Source of the DNA: Berkiella sp050247135
GTDB taxonomy: Bacteria; Pseudomonadota; Gammaproteobacteria; Berkiellales; Berkiellaceae
Assembly (NCBI GenBank): GCA_050247135.1
Contig: JBFWUT010000009.1
Location: 1 to 64,000 of the forward strand
DNA: 64,000 nt
Direction of reading: 5' to 3'
The notes beneath the pieces are model-generated. The model was not told where the DNA came from. It ran no database searches and worked only from the letters and a program-made list of their open reading frames with translations. The translations under genes and the position numbers were made by a program. Positions 50,314 to 60,124 of this stretch are shown piece by piece. Every line of letters begins with the position of its first letter. Position 1 is the first letter of the stretch.

Positions 50314-51267
50314 ATGTCAGAAATAGATAATATCGATTTAACGACCGCGATCCCTGAAGAGTATCGGGGTTTGCGTTTGGACGTGGTGTTAGCAAAATGC
50401 TTTCCCGAACATTCTCGATCGCGTTTAGCGGAGTGGGTAAAGCAAGCCAAAGTGCGCCTTAACGATAAGATAGCCATCTCGCCTAAAGCCAAAGTGCAAG
50501 GGGGGGAAACCTTGACCCTTAAAACAGAATTGGCTGTTATTCATCATGATGCTGCTGAATCGATACCGTTGCACATCATTTATGAAGATGATGATATTTT
50601 AGTTATTAATAAGCCAGCGGGACTTGTCGTTCATCCTGCCGCCGGCAACCATCGTGGGACATTACTGAATGCCTTGCTATTCCATGCCCCTTCCTTAAAT
50701 TTATTACCGCGTGCTGGAATTGTGCACCGCCTTGATAAAGACACGACCGGTTTAATGGTGGTTGCTAAAACCTTGCCAACGCATACGGCGTTAGTTAGCG
50801 CCATGCAACGACGTGAAATTGAACGAGAGTATGTAGCGTTGGTTGCTGAGGAGTTAATTGCCGGTGGCACTATTGACTTACCCGTAGGGCGACATCCTGT
50901 GCAACGAACAAAAATGGCCGTCACAACAAACGGTAAGCCAGCGCGTACCCATTACCGCTGTTCTCAGCGTTATCGAGGTTTTACCTTACTGGATGTGAAA
51001 TTAGACACAGGAAGAACGCATCAGATCCGCGTACATTTTTCTCATCAAAAATTACCGCTAGTGGGCGATACTACCTATGGCTGGCGCTATAAATTACCAC
51101 CACAGTCATCAGAAGAATTACAAAAGCAATTATTGGCTTTTCGCCGTCAAGCACTCCATGCTTGTCGCTTAAGCCTTGTACATCCCATTAAAAATGAAAA
51201 AATGACTTGGGAAGCACCGATCCCCAATGATTTAGCCAAACTATTAAACTGTTTTGTACAAAAATAG
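50314..51267 (+). CDS. rluD: 23S rRNA pseudouridine synthase RluD
   Basis: 317 residues from ATG 50314; the open frame reaches back to 50188 but that part is not conserved-looking. N-terminal S4 RNA-binding domain (RLDVVLAKCFPEHSRSRLAEW), then the RluA-type catalytic core with HRLDKDTTGLMVVAKT, where Asp is the nucleophile, and LDTGRTHQIRVHF. RluD makes pseudouridines in helix 69 of 23S rRNA. pgeF follows after 9 bp. Confidence 0.94.
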   Translation: MSEIDNIDLTTAIPEEYRGLRLDVVLAKCFPEHSRSRLAEWVKQAKVRLNDKIAISPKAKVQGGETLTLKTELAVIHHDAAESIPLHIIYEDDDILVINKPAGLVVHPAAGNHRGTLLNALLFHAPSLNLLPRAGIVHRLDKDTTGLMVVAKTLPTHTALVSAMQRREIEREYVALVAEELIAGGTIDLPVGRHPVQRTKMAVTTNGKPARTHYRCSQRYRGFTLLDVKLDTGRTHQIRVHFSHQKLPLVGDTTYGWRYKLPPQSSEELQKQLLAFRRQALHACRLSLVHPIKNEKMTWEAPIPNDLAKLLNCFVQK

Positions 51268-51276
51268 GAGTCAACT

Positions 51277-51990
51277 ATGCAAGGGATTTTGCCCCTCTGG
51301 CCCGCCCCAACGTGGGTAAGAGCGCTTACAACGACGGTTGAATTTGGCAATTTAGCCACCCATGTAGAGGACGATCCCCATCATGTGGCACGAAATCGCC
51401 AGCAACTCATTCAAGCTCTTCATCTTAAGCACGAACCTGTTTGGTTAAAGCAAACGCATAGCACTAAAGTGGTGGAAGTGACTCATCGCTCACATCAGGA
51501 TAGCGAAGCGGATGGTTCATTTACCACAGAACAAGGTGTTCCCTGTGTGGTGTTGACCGCAGACTGCTTACCGCTATTACTGTGCGACACCGACGGTACG
51601 GTCGTTGGCGCTGTGCATTGCGGATGGCGCGGCATTCAAGCTGGCATAATTGAAAAAGCAGTGACCGAGATGGCAAACTATGCTAAATCCGACATTATTG
51701 CTTGGATGGGTCCTGCTATTGGACAGCAAGCCTACGAGGTTGGCCAAGAAGTGTATGATATTTTTGTGGGTGATGATAAAGCAGCAAGTTATGCCTTTAA
51801 AGCGACAATAAATCCTGGAAAATATCTCATGGATATGGAGCACTTAGCCCGTCAACGTTTAAAGGTAAGTGGAGTAACGGGCATCTATGGTGGTGGGCAT
51901 TGTACCTACACCGAAAAAGATCGCTTCTATTCCTATCGTCGCAACAAGGCAACAGGTCGCATGGCAACACTGATTTGGTTAGATTCCTAG
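51277..51990 (+). CDS. pgeF: Peptidoglycan editing factor PgeF / YfiH family
   Basis: 237 residues. Cytoplasmic metal-dependent enzyme once listed as a multicopper oxidase or laccase; E. coli YfiH is known to remove misplaced serine from UDP-MurNAc precursors. Metal-site motifs are KQTHSTKV, TADCLPLLLCD, HCGWRG and GGHCTY. Position between rluD and clpB matches E. coli yfiH. Confidence 0.93.
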   Translation: MQGILPLWPAPTWVRALTTTVEFGNLATHVEDDPHHVARNRQQLIQALHLKHEPVWLKQTHSTKVVEVTHRSHQDSEADGSFTTEQGVPCVVLTADCLPLLLCDTDGTVVGAVHCGWRGIQAGIIEKAVTEMANYAKSDIIAWMGPAIGQQAYEVGQEVYDIFVGDDKAASYAFKATINPGKYLMDMEHLARQRLKVSGVTGIYGGGHCTYTEKDRFYSYRRNKATGRMATLIWLDS

Positions 51991-52070
51991 ACACTGTTGA
52001 CTTGAAAAAATGATGGGGTATCCCCATCTTAAGGACAGCCGATATAAGAACGTCATAAAAGGGAAAGTTC

Positions 52071-54644
52071 ATGGGTATTGAAAAATTTACCAGTAAGTTC
52101 CAAGAAGCATTAGGCCAAGCGCAGTCGATGGCGTTGGGGCGTCAGCATTCCATGATTGAGCCATTGCATGTATTAATGGCGATGATCGATCAGGAGGGGT
52201 CAACGGTACGGCCGCTCTTGAAACAGATGGGAGCTGACTTATTGCAGCTTCGTTCAAACCTCAGTAAGAGTTTGGAAAATTTACCGCATTTAGGTAAAAC
52301 AACTGGTGAAATTCGTATTTCTGATAATTTAAATCGTATACTCAATTTATGCGATAAGCTTGCTCAAGATCGCAAAGATAAGTTTATTTCCAGTGAGCTC
52401 TTTTTATTAGCATTATTAGAAGATGATAATGATCCTGCGGCAAAGGCATTAAAAGCAGTTAATGTCACTAAAGCCAAATTAGAGCAAGCCATTAATACTA
52501 TTCGCGGTGGTGAAACGGTGCAAGACGAGAATGCAGAAGATCAAAGACAAGCCTTAGAAAAATATACCATTGATTTAACCGCTAAAGCCGAGAAGGGTAA
52601 ACTCGATCCGGTGATTGGTCGTGATGAAGAAATTCGTCGCACTATTCAAGTCTTACAACGACGTACCAAGAATAATCCAGTACTCATCGGTGAACCTGGC
52701 GTCGGTAAAACCGCTATTGTGGAAGGGCTAGCGCAGCGGATTGTCAATAATGAGGTTCCCGAAGGTCTTAAAGGTAAACGAGTTTTATCGTTAGATTTAG
52801 GGGCATTGATTGCAGGGGCTAAATACCGCGGCGAATTTGAAGAGCGCTTAAAAGCGGTGTTAAAAGATCTGGCAAAACAAGAAGGGGAAATCATTCTCTT
52901 TATTGATGAAATTCATACGATGGTGGGCGCTGGCAAAGCCGATGGCGCGATGGATGCAGGGAATATGCTAAAACCCGCGTTATCACGTGGTGAGCTGCAT
53001 TGTGTCGGGGCTACTACCTTGGATGAATATCGTCAATATATTGAAAAAGATGCAGCGCTTGAGCGACGTTTCCAAAAAGTGTTGGTTAATGAGCCGACCG
53101 TTGAAGATACTATTGCGATATTACGGGGCTTAAAAGAGCGCTATGAAATCCATCATGGGGTTGAAATTGCTGATCCGGCTATTGTCGCTGCAGCTAATTT
53201 ATCGAATCGCTACATCACCGACAGAAATTTACCTGATAAAGCCATTGATTTGATTGATGAAGCGGGTAGTCGTTTGCGTATGGCAATAGACTCGAAGCCT
53301 GAGCCTTTAGATAAACTAGAGCGCAAGCTAATTCAATACAAAATTGAGCGCGAAGCATTGCGTAAAGAAAAAGATCCAGCTTCTAAAGCGCGACTCGAAA
53401 AGCTGGAAAATGAAATTCACAAAAATGAAAAAGAATATGCTGATTTAGAAGAAGAATGGAAAGCCGAAAAATCGGCTTTACAGGGAGCTCAACAAATTAA
53501 AGAAGAGCTTGAACGGGCAAAAACCGCTTTCGACGCGGCTCGTCGTGCCGGAGATCTAGCGCGCATGTCAGAGCTTCAATATGGCAAAATTCCAGAGCTT
53601 GAAAAGAAATTAGCCAGCGCCCAAGAAGCTGAGAATAAGCAAGGTGTGCTTTTACGTAACCAGGTTGGTGAAGAGGAAATCGCTGAAGTAGTTGCTAAGT
53701 GGACCGGCATTCCCGTGAGTAAAATGCTAGAAGGGGAAAAAGAAAAACTATTGACTTTAGAAGAACACCTCTCGAAAAAAGTGGTTGGTCAAAAAGAAGC
53801 GCTCGAAGTGGTTGCCAATGCCATACGCCGTTCACGAGCGGGTCTTGCTGATCCTAACAAACCGGTAGGATCATTTTTATTTTTAGGGCCCACAGGCGTT
53901 GGTAAAACGGCACTTTGTAAAGCATTAGCTGAGTTTATGTTTGATACATCACATGCCTTGGTTCGCATTGATATGTCAGAGTTTATGGAAAAGCATACCG
54001 TCTCAAGGCTGGTAGGGGCACCTCCTGGTTATATAGGCTATGAAGAAGGAGGCTACTTAACTGAAGCAGTGCGTCGTCGTCCCTATAGCATTATCTTGTT
54101 AGATGAAATTGAGAAAGCGCATCATGATGTGTTTAACATTTTGCTGCAATTACTTGATGAAGGCCGCTTAACCGATAGTCAGGGTAGAACGGTTGACTTT
54201 AAAAATTGTGTGATAGTCATGACCTCTAACATTGGCGCTGAACAAATACAGGCCATGACAGGTAAACCTTACATCGAAATGAAAGAAGCTGTTATGAAAA
54301 TGTTAGGGGATTATTTTAGACCTGAGTTTATTAACCGTATCGATGAAAGTGTGGTATTCCATGCATTAGGCAAAGAAAATATTCGAGAAATAGCGGGTAT
54401 TCAACTCAGTTACATCCAAAAAAGATTACAAGAACAAGGCTTAATACTGGATGTTGATACCCAAGCGTTAGATAAAATTGCGGCGGCTGGTTTTGATCCT
54501 GTATATGGCGCAAGACCTTTGACGCGTGCGCTACGGCAATTAATTGAAAATCCGCTATCAGAATATTTGCTTAAAGGGGAATTTGTGACAGGAGATACCA
54601 TCAAGGTTAGAGTTGAAAATGATCAACTGGTTTTTGCTAAATAA
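52071..54644 (+). CDS. clpB: ATP-dependent disaggregase ClpB
   Basis: 857 residues, identical in length to E. coli ClpB. N-terminal Clp_N repeat domain, first AAA+ module with Walker A GEPGVGKTA (about 206-214), the long coiled-coil M domain (about 400-525) that marks ClpB, and a second AAA+ module with GPTGVGKTA near 605. The pore loop KYRGEFEERL and the C-terminal D2-small domain are present. With DnaK it dissolves protein aggregates. A sigma-32 promoter would be expected upstream, but I cannot point to one with confidence. Confidence 0.97.
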   Translation: MGIEKFTSKFQEALGQAQSMALGRQHSMIEPLHVLMAMIDQEGSTVRPLLKQMGADLLQLRSNLSKSLENLPHLGKTTGEIRISDNLNRILNLCDKLAQDRKDKFISSELFLLALLEDDNDPAAKALKAVNVTKAKLEQAINTIRGGETVQDENAEDQRQALEKYTIDLTAKAEKGKLDPVIGRDEEIRRTIQVLQRRTKNNPVLIGEPGVGKTAIVEGLAQRIVNNEVPEGLKGKRVLSLDLGALIAGAKYRGEFEERLKAVLKDLAKQEGEIILFIDEIHTMVGAGKADGAMDAGNMLKPALSRGELHCVGATTLDEYRQYIEKDAALERRFQKVLVNEPTVEDTIAILRGLKERYEIHHGVEIADPAIVAAANLSNRYITDRNLPDKAIDLIDEAGSRLRMAIDSKPEPLDKLERKLIQYKIEREALRKEKDPASKARLEKLENEIHKNEKEYADLEEEWKAEKSALQGAQQIKEELERAKTAFDAARRAGDLARMSELQYGKIPELEKKLASAQEAENKQGVLLRNQVGEEEIAEVVAKWTGIPVSKMLEGEKEKLLTLEEHLSKKVVGQKEALEVVANAIRRSRAGLADPNKPVGSFLFLGPTGVGKTALCKALAEFMFDTSHALVRIDMSEFMEKHTVSRLVGAPPGYIGYEEGGYLTEAVRRRPYSIILLDEIEKAHHDVFNILLQLLDEGRLTDSQGRTVDFKNCVIVMTSNIGAEQIQAMTGKPYIEMKEAVMKMLGDYFRPEFINRIDESVVFHALGKENIREIAGIQLSYIQKRLQEQGLILDVDTQALDKIAAAGFDPVYGARPLTRALRQLIENPLSEYLLKGEFVTGDTIKVRVENDQLVFAK

Positions 54645-54669
54645 TAACCCTTGTTATTAACGAGTGCGT

Positions 54670-54975
54670 TTAAACAGATATCCTGTCTTCGCTCTCGTTG
54701 ATAGTAATAATAAGTTCTTCAATCTCGTCCTGAAATTCTGTAAAAACATCGTTCTCATTCTGGTAATGATTAGCGAAGGTGTGCAGAATTTTCAGGGCAT
54801 CGGCAATATCTAATTTATCTGTGAATAATTTATTTAACTCTGATTCATGCAAGTCTTGAGCGTAACGTTGTAAAAAATCTAAGATAAAGCCTGTTTGAGA
54901 AGGGTTGTAAGCGGAAGAACCGATAGCAACAAAGGCATTGCCAACTTCGTCTATTTCATAAGGTGTAGGCTGCAT
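54670..54975 (-). CDS. Unknown small acidic protein
   Basis: 101 residues, not recognised. Strongly acidic and helical, without a signal peptide (for example NENDVFTEFQDEIEELIITI). GAGGAAAT precedes the ATG. Convergent with clpB and divergent from the DUF455 gene. An AATAGTTCA element, also present at both ends of the luxR-type gene, lies 52 bp upstream of the start. Confidence 0.6.
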   Translation of the reverse strand: MQPTPYEIDEVGNAFVAIGSSAYNPSQTGFILDFLQRYAQDLHESELNKLFTDKLDIADALKILHTFANHYQNENDVFTEFQDEIEELIITINESEDRISV

Positions 54976-55100
54976 GATTTCCTCATATAATAAAGGCTCT
55001 TACTAAATTGACCAAAAATTAGTGAAAATAGTTCAGCGCCAAAGCGTGTAAGTGCATGTTGCTCTGTTGCTAATCGTAAAATCCATGTAAAATCAGCAAG

Positions 55101-55922
55101 ATGAAAGAACCCCACTTTTTTGCAAACATTCATAGGCTCTTAATGAGCCAGTGTCCGCAGACCAAAATCCAAGGAACGCGTGATTTATATTATGCCTTTT
55201 TGGATATGCCAGTCTTGGACGATAAAGATTATCCTGTTGCACCTGATATTGTTTCAGGTAAACCTGCCAATTTAAAGTTAGTTGACCCTAAGCTGGTTAA
55301 ACAGCGCAGTGTGCAAACTCAAGAGGGTAAAGCGGCGCTTATACATGCTATTTTGCATATTGAATATAATGCCATTAACCTTGCCTTAGATGCGCTTTAC
55401 CGCTTTAGGGATATGCCACTTGATTATTACTTCGATTGGTTGAAGGTGAGTGTTGAAGAAGCGTATCACTACCATTTATTAGAGCAGTATTTAACTGAGT
55501 TGGGTTATCAATATGGCGATTTTCCAGCGCATGGCAGCTTATGGGAAATGGCAGAAAAGACGGGTTACGATGTGCTGGTACGGATGGCATTAGTGCCCAG
55601 GTTGCTAGAGGCACGAGGCTTGGACGTGACGCCGGATATTGCTAAACGCTTAAAAGCCGCAGGCGATGAGAAAGCCTATGAAATCTTGCAAATTATCTTT
55701 CACGATGAATTAGGGCATGTCGAAGTTGGCAATCGTTGGTATCATTATTTATGCGGGCAACGAGGGCTTGATCCATTACTCACGTTTACTTCACTACTAC
55801 AAAAACATGCGCCAACCTACCTGCGACGGCCTTTTAGAATCGATGCGCGCAAGAGGGCTGGGTTTCAAGACGATGAATTAGCTTTAATTCATCAGTTGAC
55901 TGAAAAATCTCCCGCGAGCTAG
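55101..55922 (+). CDS. DUF455 family ferritin-like protein
   Basis: 273 residues. DUF455 members are predicted ferritin-like di-iron proteins. The candidate metal ligands are in HIEYNAINLALDAL, EEAYHYHLLEQYL and HDELGHVEVGNRW, giving the repeated E-x2-H pattern. The middle has FPAHGSLWEMAEKT, also typical of the family. The biochemical role is unknown; tRNA hydroxylase MiaE has a similar fold. Convergent with lpxH. Confidence 0.85.
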   Translation: MKEPHFFANIHRLLMSQCPQTKIQGTRDLYYAFLDMPVLDDKDYPVAPDIVSGKPANLKLVDPKLVKQRSVQTQEGKAALIHAILHIEYNAINLALDALYRFRDMPLDYYFDWLKVSVEEAYHYHLLEQYLTELGYQYGDFPAHGSLWEMAEKTGYDVLVRMALVPRLLEARGLDVTPDIAKRLKAAGDEKAYEILQIIFHDELGHVEVGNRWYHYLCGQRGLDPLLTFTSLLQKHAPTYLRRPFRIDARKRAGFQDDELALIHQLTEKSPAS

Positions 55923-55937
55923 CGCTCGCCGCCCCCT

Positions 55938-56693
55938 TTACAAAGTGGGCTCTTTGTTCGCTTCGCTCACAATTTTTATGCCGTTGGTGGCATCATAAGT
56001 CGCTAAGCTATTCCCATCTGGCGTACTGATAATCAAACTTGCCGTATGGTGCCAATCCCCCAGCACGAACCTTTTATTGTCGTGAATATTAGGGCGATGC
56101 ACATGGCCATGGATCAGCTGATTCACTTGGAATTTGTTCATGACTTGTTGAACGGCTTCTTCGGTGACATCCAAAATGGTGAGATTTTGCGTTTTTTGGT
56201 ACTGCTGGCTTTTGGCACGTAATTTTTTGCTAATGTTATCCCGAGTGTTTTTCGGTAGACACAAAAACAAGAAACGAGTGAGGGGATTTTGCGCAATGCG
56301 TCTAAAGCGTTGATAGGCTTTATCTTGGGTACACAGTGTATCCCCATGCATGAGAAGAGTTGGTTTACCATGCAAGTCGATTAGCGTGGGATCAGCTAAT
56401 CGTTTGATACCGGCGGCTTCAAGATACGCATTTTGTAGCAGAAAATCGCGATTGCCACTCATAAAGTAGACAGGGGTACCGGCTTTGACGACTTTAGCGA
56501 GAGCTTGTTGGATGGTCTCTTGAAATTCACGATGGATGTCTTGCCCCACCCATACATCAAAGAGATCGCCCAAAATATAAAGTGCTTTGGCGCCTTTAAC
56601 CGGACCTTCGAGAAAATGCATAAAAAGCGCAACCATTTCTGGATTGGTTGCGCTTAAATGCAGATCAGAAATAAAGAGAACGCGATTAGGCAT
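55938..56693 (-). CDS. lpxH: UDP-2,3-diacylglucosamine diphosphatase
   Basis: 251 residues. Metallophosphoesterase that makes lipid X from UDP-2,3-diacylglucosamine in lipid A synthesis. Metal-binding motifs appear in order: FISDLHL, LGDLFD, SGNRDFLL, LMHGDTLC and IHGHVHRP. It overlaps the end of ppiB by 8 bp, so they are coupled; ppiB-lpxH divergent from an aminoacyl-tRNA synthetase gene is also the E. coli arrangement (cysS there). Confidence 0.95.
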   Translation of the reverse strand: MPNRVLFISDLHLSATNPEMVALFMHFLEGPVKGAKALYILGDLFDVWVGQDIHREFQETIQQALAKVVKAGTPVYFMSGNRDFLLQNAYLEAAGIKRLADPTLIDLHGKPTLLMHGDTLCTQDKAYQRFRRIAQNPLTRFLFLCLPKNTRDNISKKLRAKSQQYQKTQNLTILDVTEEAVQQVMNKFQVNQLIHGHVHRPNIHDNKRFVLGDWHHTASLIISTPDGNSLATYDATNGIKIVSEANKEPTL

Positions 56694-57186
56694 TCGCTAA
56701 CACTTCAACCTTTTCAATGATCACATCATCGACAGGCACATCGTCGTGTCCCATGCGGCGGGTGGTTTTGACTTTAGCGATTTTTTGAATCACTTCCAAA
56801 CCATCGGTAACGCGGCCAAATACACAATAGCCCCAACCATCCATCGTTGGTGCACGGTGATCTAAAAAGCCATTATTGGCAACATTAATAAAAAACTGGG
56901 CGCTAGCAGAATGGGGATCGCTGGTACGGGCCATAGCAATGGTACCCAACGTATTTTTTAAGCCGTTCTTGGCTTCGTTTTCAATGGGTTTACGAGTTTG
57001 TTTGTCGACCATACCGGCTTCAAAGCCACCGCCTTGGATCATAAAACCATCGATAACACGGTGGAAAATGGTATTATCGTAGTAGCCTTGGTTGACGTAC
57101 TCGAGAAAATTCTCAACAGTTTTAGGTGCTTTTTCCGCATCGAGTTCAAGGGTAATGGGCCCATAATTGGTATGTAATACGATCAT
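56686..57186 (-). CDS. ppiB: Peptidyl-prolyl cis-trans isomerase B (cyclophilin)
   Basis: 166 residues, no signal peptide, so the cytoplasmic cyclophilin. Active-site motifs FHRVIDGFMIQGGGF (catalytic Arg), SASAQFFINVANN and GWGYCVFGRVTDG. Catalyses proline isomerisation during folding. First gene of the ppiB-lpxH pair, divergent from gltX across 111 bp. Confidence 0.96.
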   Translation of the reverse strand: MIVLHTNYGPITLELDAEKAPKTVENFLEYVNQGYYDNTIFHRVIDGFMIQGGGFEAGMVDKQTRKPIENEAKNGLKNTLGTIAMARTSDPHSASAQFFINVANNGFLDHRAPTMDGWGYCVFGRVTDGLEVIQKIAKVKTTRRMGHDDVPVDDVIIEKVEVLANA

Positions 57187-57297
57187 GTGTTATCTCTCAT
57201 CAGCCAGTATCAAAAATGAGCCGATAGGGTATCATGTACTCTATTTAACGGCCAAATAGATTGGTAAATATTTATCTAGCTAAATAAGAGTTTTATA

Positions 57298-58731
57298 ATG
57301 ACAAGTCATTCATTCAAAGCGCGCTTTAGTCCCAGCCCGACCGGATTAATGCATTTTGGTAACTTACGTACGGCGCTGTTCAATGTGTTATTAGCAAAAG
57401 CGCATACCGCGCATAGTCCTCATCCTGGTCTCTTTTTATTGCGGATTGAAGATACCGACTTAGCTCGCTCGGAAGCGGAATTCACTGAAAAGCTCATGCA
57501 TGATCTACATTGGTTAGGGCTCGCTTGGCAAGAAGGCCCCAATGTAGGCGGGGAACACGGCCCCTATTTTCAAGCACAGCGTCATGCGATTTACGAAAAA
57601 TATTATCAACAACTGATCGATCAGAAGCAGGCCTATTGGTGCTATTGTTCTGAGGCAGAATTAGCAATTACTCGTAAATCACAATTAGCCCAAGGAATGC
57701 CGCCACGATATAACGGAACGTGCAGAAATTTAACCGAGGAACAACGCCAAGCGAAAGCCGCTAAAGGGGTTGTGCCTGCGCTGCGATTTGTGATCCCAGA
57801 AAATGAAGTGATTGAGTTTGAAGATTTTATTCAAGGTTCAAAAAACTTTGCGGCTAATGATATCGGAGATTTTATTATTAAAAAGGCCGATGGTTCGGCT
57901 TCATTTATGTTTTGTAATGCCGTTGATGATTCATTGATGCAAGTGACCCATGTGATGCGTGGTGAAGATCATCTCACGAATACACCGCGGCAACTCTTAA
58001 TCTTGAAAGCTTTGCGTCTATCAGCCCCCAGTTATGGTCATATGCCATTAATTTTAGGCTTTGATGGTAAGCCATTGTCAAAACGTAATGGTTCGCAATC
58101 CATTGAAAGCTTACGTGAGCAAGGCTACTTTCCTATCGCTATCAATAATTATTTAGCCCGTCTGGGTCATCATTTTGAACATGAACAGCTTTTGTCATTG
58201 GATGAATTAGGAACACACTTTTCAGCCAAAAATATTGGTCGCTCGCCAGCCCGCTTTGATGTGGCCCAATTAAACCACTGGCAAAAAGAAGCAGTGTTAA
58301 AGTGCTCAGATGAAGAATTTTGGGAGTGGATTGCTCCCTATATAGGTCAGCTTGCAAATGGCAAAGCAGCTGCATTCACCAGCACTTTTAAGCAAAATTG
58401 TGTATTGCCCAGTGATGCCAAAGAGTGGGCAACGCAAGTGCTCACGGACTCCCCCGTTTGGGATGATGAAGCGCGTAGCCATTTAAGTACTGCGAATGAT
58501 TTGCTTGAAAAATTAGAAGCAGCCATTCAAGTCGAAGGGGATAACTACCAAGCAGTGATTGCAAGGCTCTCAGACTCAGGTCTTAAGGGCAAAGCGCTAT
58601 TTTTGCCTGTTCGTTCAGCGATCACAGGGCGCTGTTATGGGCCTGAGTTGATTAAAATATTCCCCCTGATGGGCAAAGAGGCATTATTAAAACGAGTGGC
58701 TTTAGCCAAACAACAGATCAAAGGCGCCTAA
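57298..58731 (+). CDS. gltX: Glutamyl-tRNA synthetase
   Basis: 477 residues. Class I synthetase. FSPSPTGLMHFGNLRTAL contains the HIGH-type site in the form HFGN, and GKPLSKRNGSQS is the KMSKS-type loop in the form LSKR. Zinc-site residues C-x-C, Tyr and Cys are present (CYCSEAEL ... RYNGTCRN). The C-terminal anticodon-binding helical domain is complete, so it is not the truncated GluQ-RS. The two altered signature motifs resemble the second GluRS of organisms with two copies. cysS follows with no gap. Confidence 0.92.
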   Translation: MTSHSFKARFSPSPTGLMHFGNLRTALFNVLLAKAHTAHSPHPGLFLLRIEDTDLARSEAEFTEKLMHDLHWLGLAWQEGPNVGGEHGPYFQAQRHAIYEKYYQQLIDQKQAYWCYCSEAELAITRKSQLAQGMPPRYNGTCRNLTEEQRQAKAAKGVVPALRFVIPENEVIEFEDFIQGSKNFAANDIGDFIIKKADGSASFMFCNAVDDSLMQVTHVMRGEDHLTNTPRQLLILKALRLSAPSYGHMPLILGFDGKPLSKRNGSQSIESLREQGYFPIAINNYLARLGHHFEHEQLLSLDELGTHFSAKNIGRSPARFDVAQLNHWQKEAVLKCSDEEFWEWIAPYIGQLANGKAAAFTSTFKQNCVLPSDAKEWATQVLTDSPVWDDEARSHLSTANDLLEKLEAAIQVEGDNYQAVIARLSDSGLKGKALFLPVRSAITGRCYGPELIKIFPLMGKEALLKRVALAKQQIKGA

Positions 58732-60114
58732 ATGTTACAGATCCATAATAGCTTTACACAACAAAAAGATATTTTTAAGCCGATAAAAGCGGGTGAGATT
58801 TCGCTTTATGTGTGTGGGATCACTGTTTATGACTACTGTCATATTGGACATGCAAGAGTGTTTGTCGCTTTTGACATGATTGTACGCTTTTTGCGAGCCA
58901 GTGGCTGGCAGGTAAAATATGTTCGTAACATCACGGATATCGATGACAAGATTATTAAACGTGCTTTAGAAAACAAAGAAAATATTCGTGCATTAACTGA
59001 ACGCTTTATTGCCGCAATGGATGAAGACTTCAAAGCATTAAATACTTTGGCGCCAGATAATGAGCCGCGGGCTACAGAGTACATGGGGCACATTATTGAC
59101 ATGGTAAATACCTTAATCGATAAAGGATTTGCTTATATTGCTGATAATGGTGATGTTTATTTTGCTGTTGATAAATACCAGCAATATGGTGAACTGTCAC
59201 ATAAAGATCTCGAACAACTACAAGCCGGATCACGCGTCGAAATCAACGAAGCCAAGCGCTCACCACTGGACTTTGTCTTATGGAAAAAAGCCAAAAAAGA
59301 GGAACCGCATTGGAATTCGCCTTTCGGTGAAGGTCGCCCTGGCTGGCACATTGAATGTTCAGCTATGTCGGTGGACTGCTTGGGTGAATCATTTGATATT
59401 CATGGCGGGGGAGCTGATCTGATTTTCCCGCATCATGAGAATGAGCGCGCCCAATCAGAATGTGCTACTGGCAAAAAATTTGTCAACACCTGGATGCATG
59501 TGGGTTTTGTGCAGGTTGACAAAGAAAAGATGTCCAAATCGTTGAATAACTTTTTTACGATTCGTGATGTCTTGGCTGAATATGAACCAGAAGTGGTAAG
59601 ATATTTTTTAACGGCGAGCCATTATCGAAGTCCTGTCAATTATTCTAAAGACCAACTTGAGCAAGCCCGCAGTTCACTCGAACGGCTTTATACAGCGATA
59701 AGAGGCGTCTCACTGAGTCAGGTTGATCCAGAATCGGCTATTGTTGCCCCTTACTATCATCGCTTTTTTGCAGCGATGAACGATGATTTTAATTCACCAG
59801 AAGCGATGGCGGTGCTGTTTGACTTAGCCACAGCTACTAACATCGCCCGCGATAAGAAATCGCCCAACTTCAACCTTTTGGGCAGTGCGTTAAAAGCACT
59901 GGCGAACATTTTAGGGCTATTAGAGAGTGATCCTGAAGTCTATCTCAAGGGTAAGCAAGAAAATGTCTCAGAAATTGAAGCACTTATCACAGCTAGAATT
60001 GAGGCACGTAACAGCAAAGATTGGGCCAAAGCCGATGAAATTCGCAAGCAATTAAGTGAGATGGGTATAGTGATTGAGGATTCAGCAGGAACAACCACTT
60101 GGAGAAGAGGGTAA
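58732..60114 (+). CDS. cysS: Cysteinyl-tRNA synthetase
   Basis: 460 residues, the usual length. VCGITVYDYCHIGHARVF holds the zinc cysteine and the HIGH motif; WHIECSAMS and FPHHENERAQSE complete the zinc and cysteine site; KEKMSKSLNNF is the KMSKS loop. The ATG begins at the base after the gltX stop, so the pair is one transcript. Convergent with the P-loop gene at 60125. Confidence 0.97.
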   Translation: MLQIHNSFTQQKDIFKPIKAGEISLYVCGITVYDYCHIGHARVFVAFDMIVRFLRASGWQVKYVRNITDIDDKIIKRALENKENIRALTERFIAAMDEDFKALNTLAPDNEPRATEYMGHIIDMVNTLIDKGFAYIADNGDVYFAVDKYQQYGELSHKDLEQLQAGSRVEINEAKRSPLDFVLWKKAKKEEPHWNSPFGEGRPGWHIECSAMSVDCLGESFDIHGGGADLIFPHHENERAQSECATGKKFVNTWMHVGFVQVDKEKMSKSLNNFFTIRDVLAEYEPEVVRYFLTASHYRSPVNYSKDQLEQARSSLERLYTAIRGVSLSQVDPESAIVAPYYHRFFAAMNDDFNSPEAMAVLFDLATATNIARDKKSPNFNLLGSALKALANILGLLESDPEVYLKGKQENVSEIEALITARIEARNSKDWAKADEIRKQLSEMGIVIEDSAGTTTWRRG

Positions 60115-60124
60115 AGAAGCCTTC

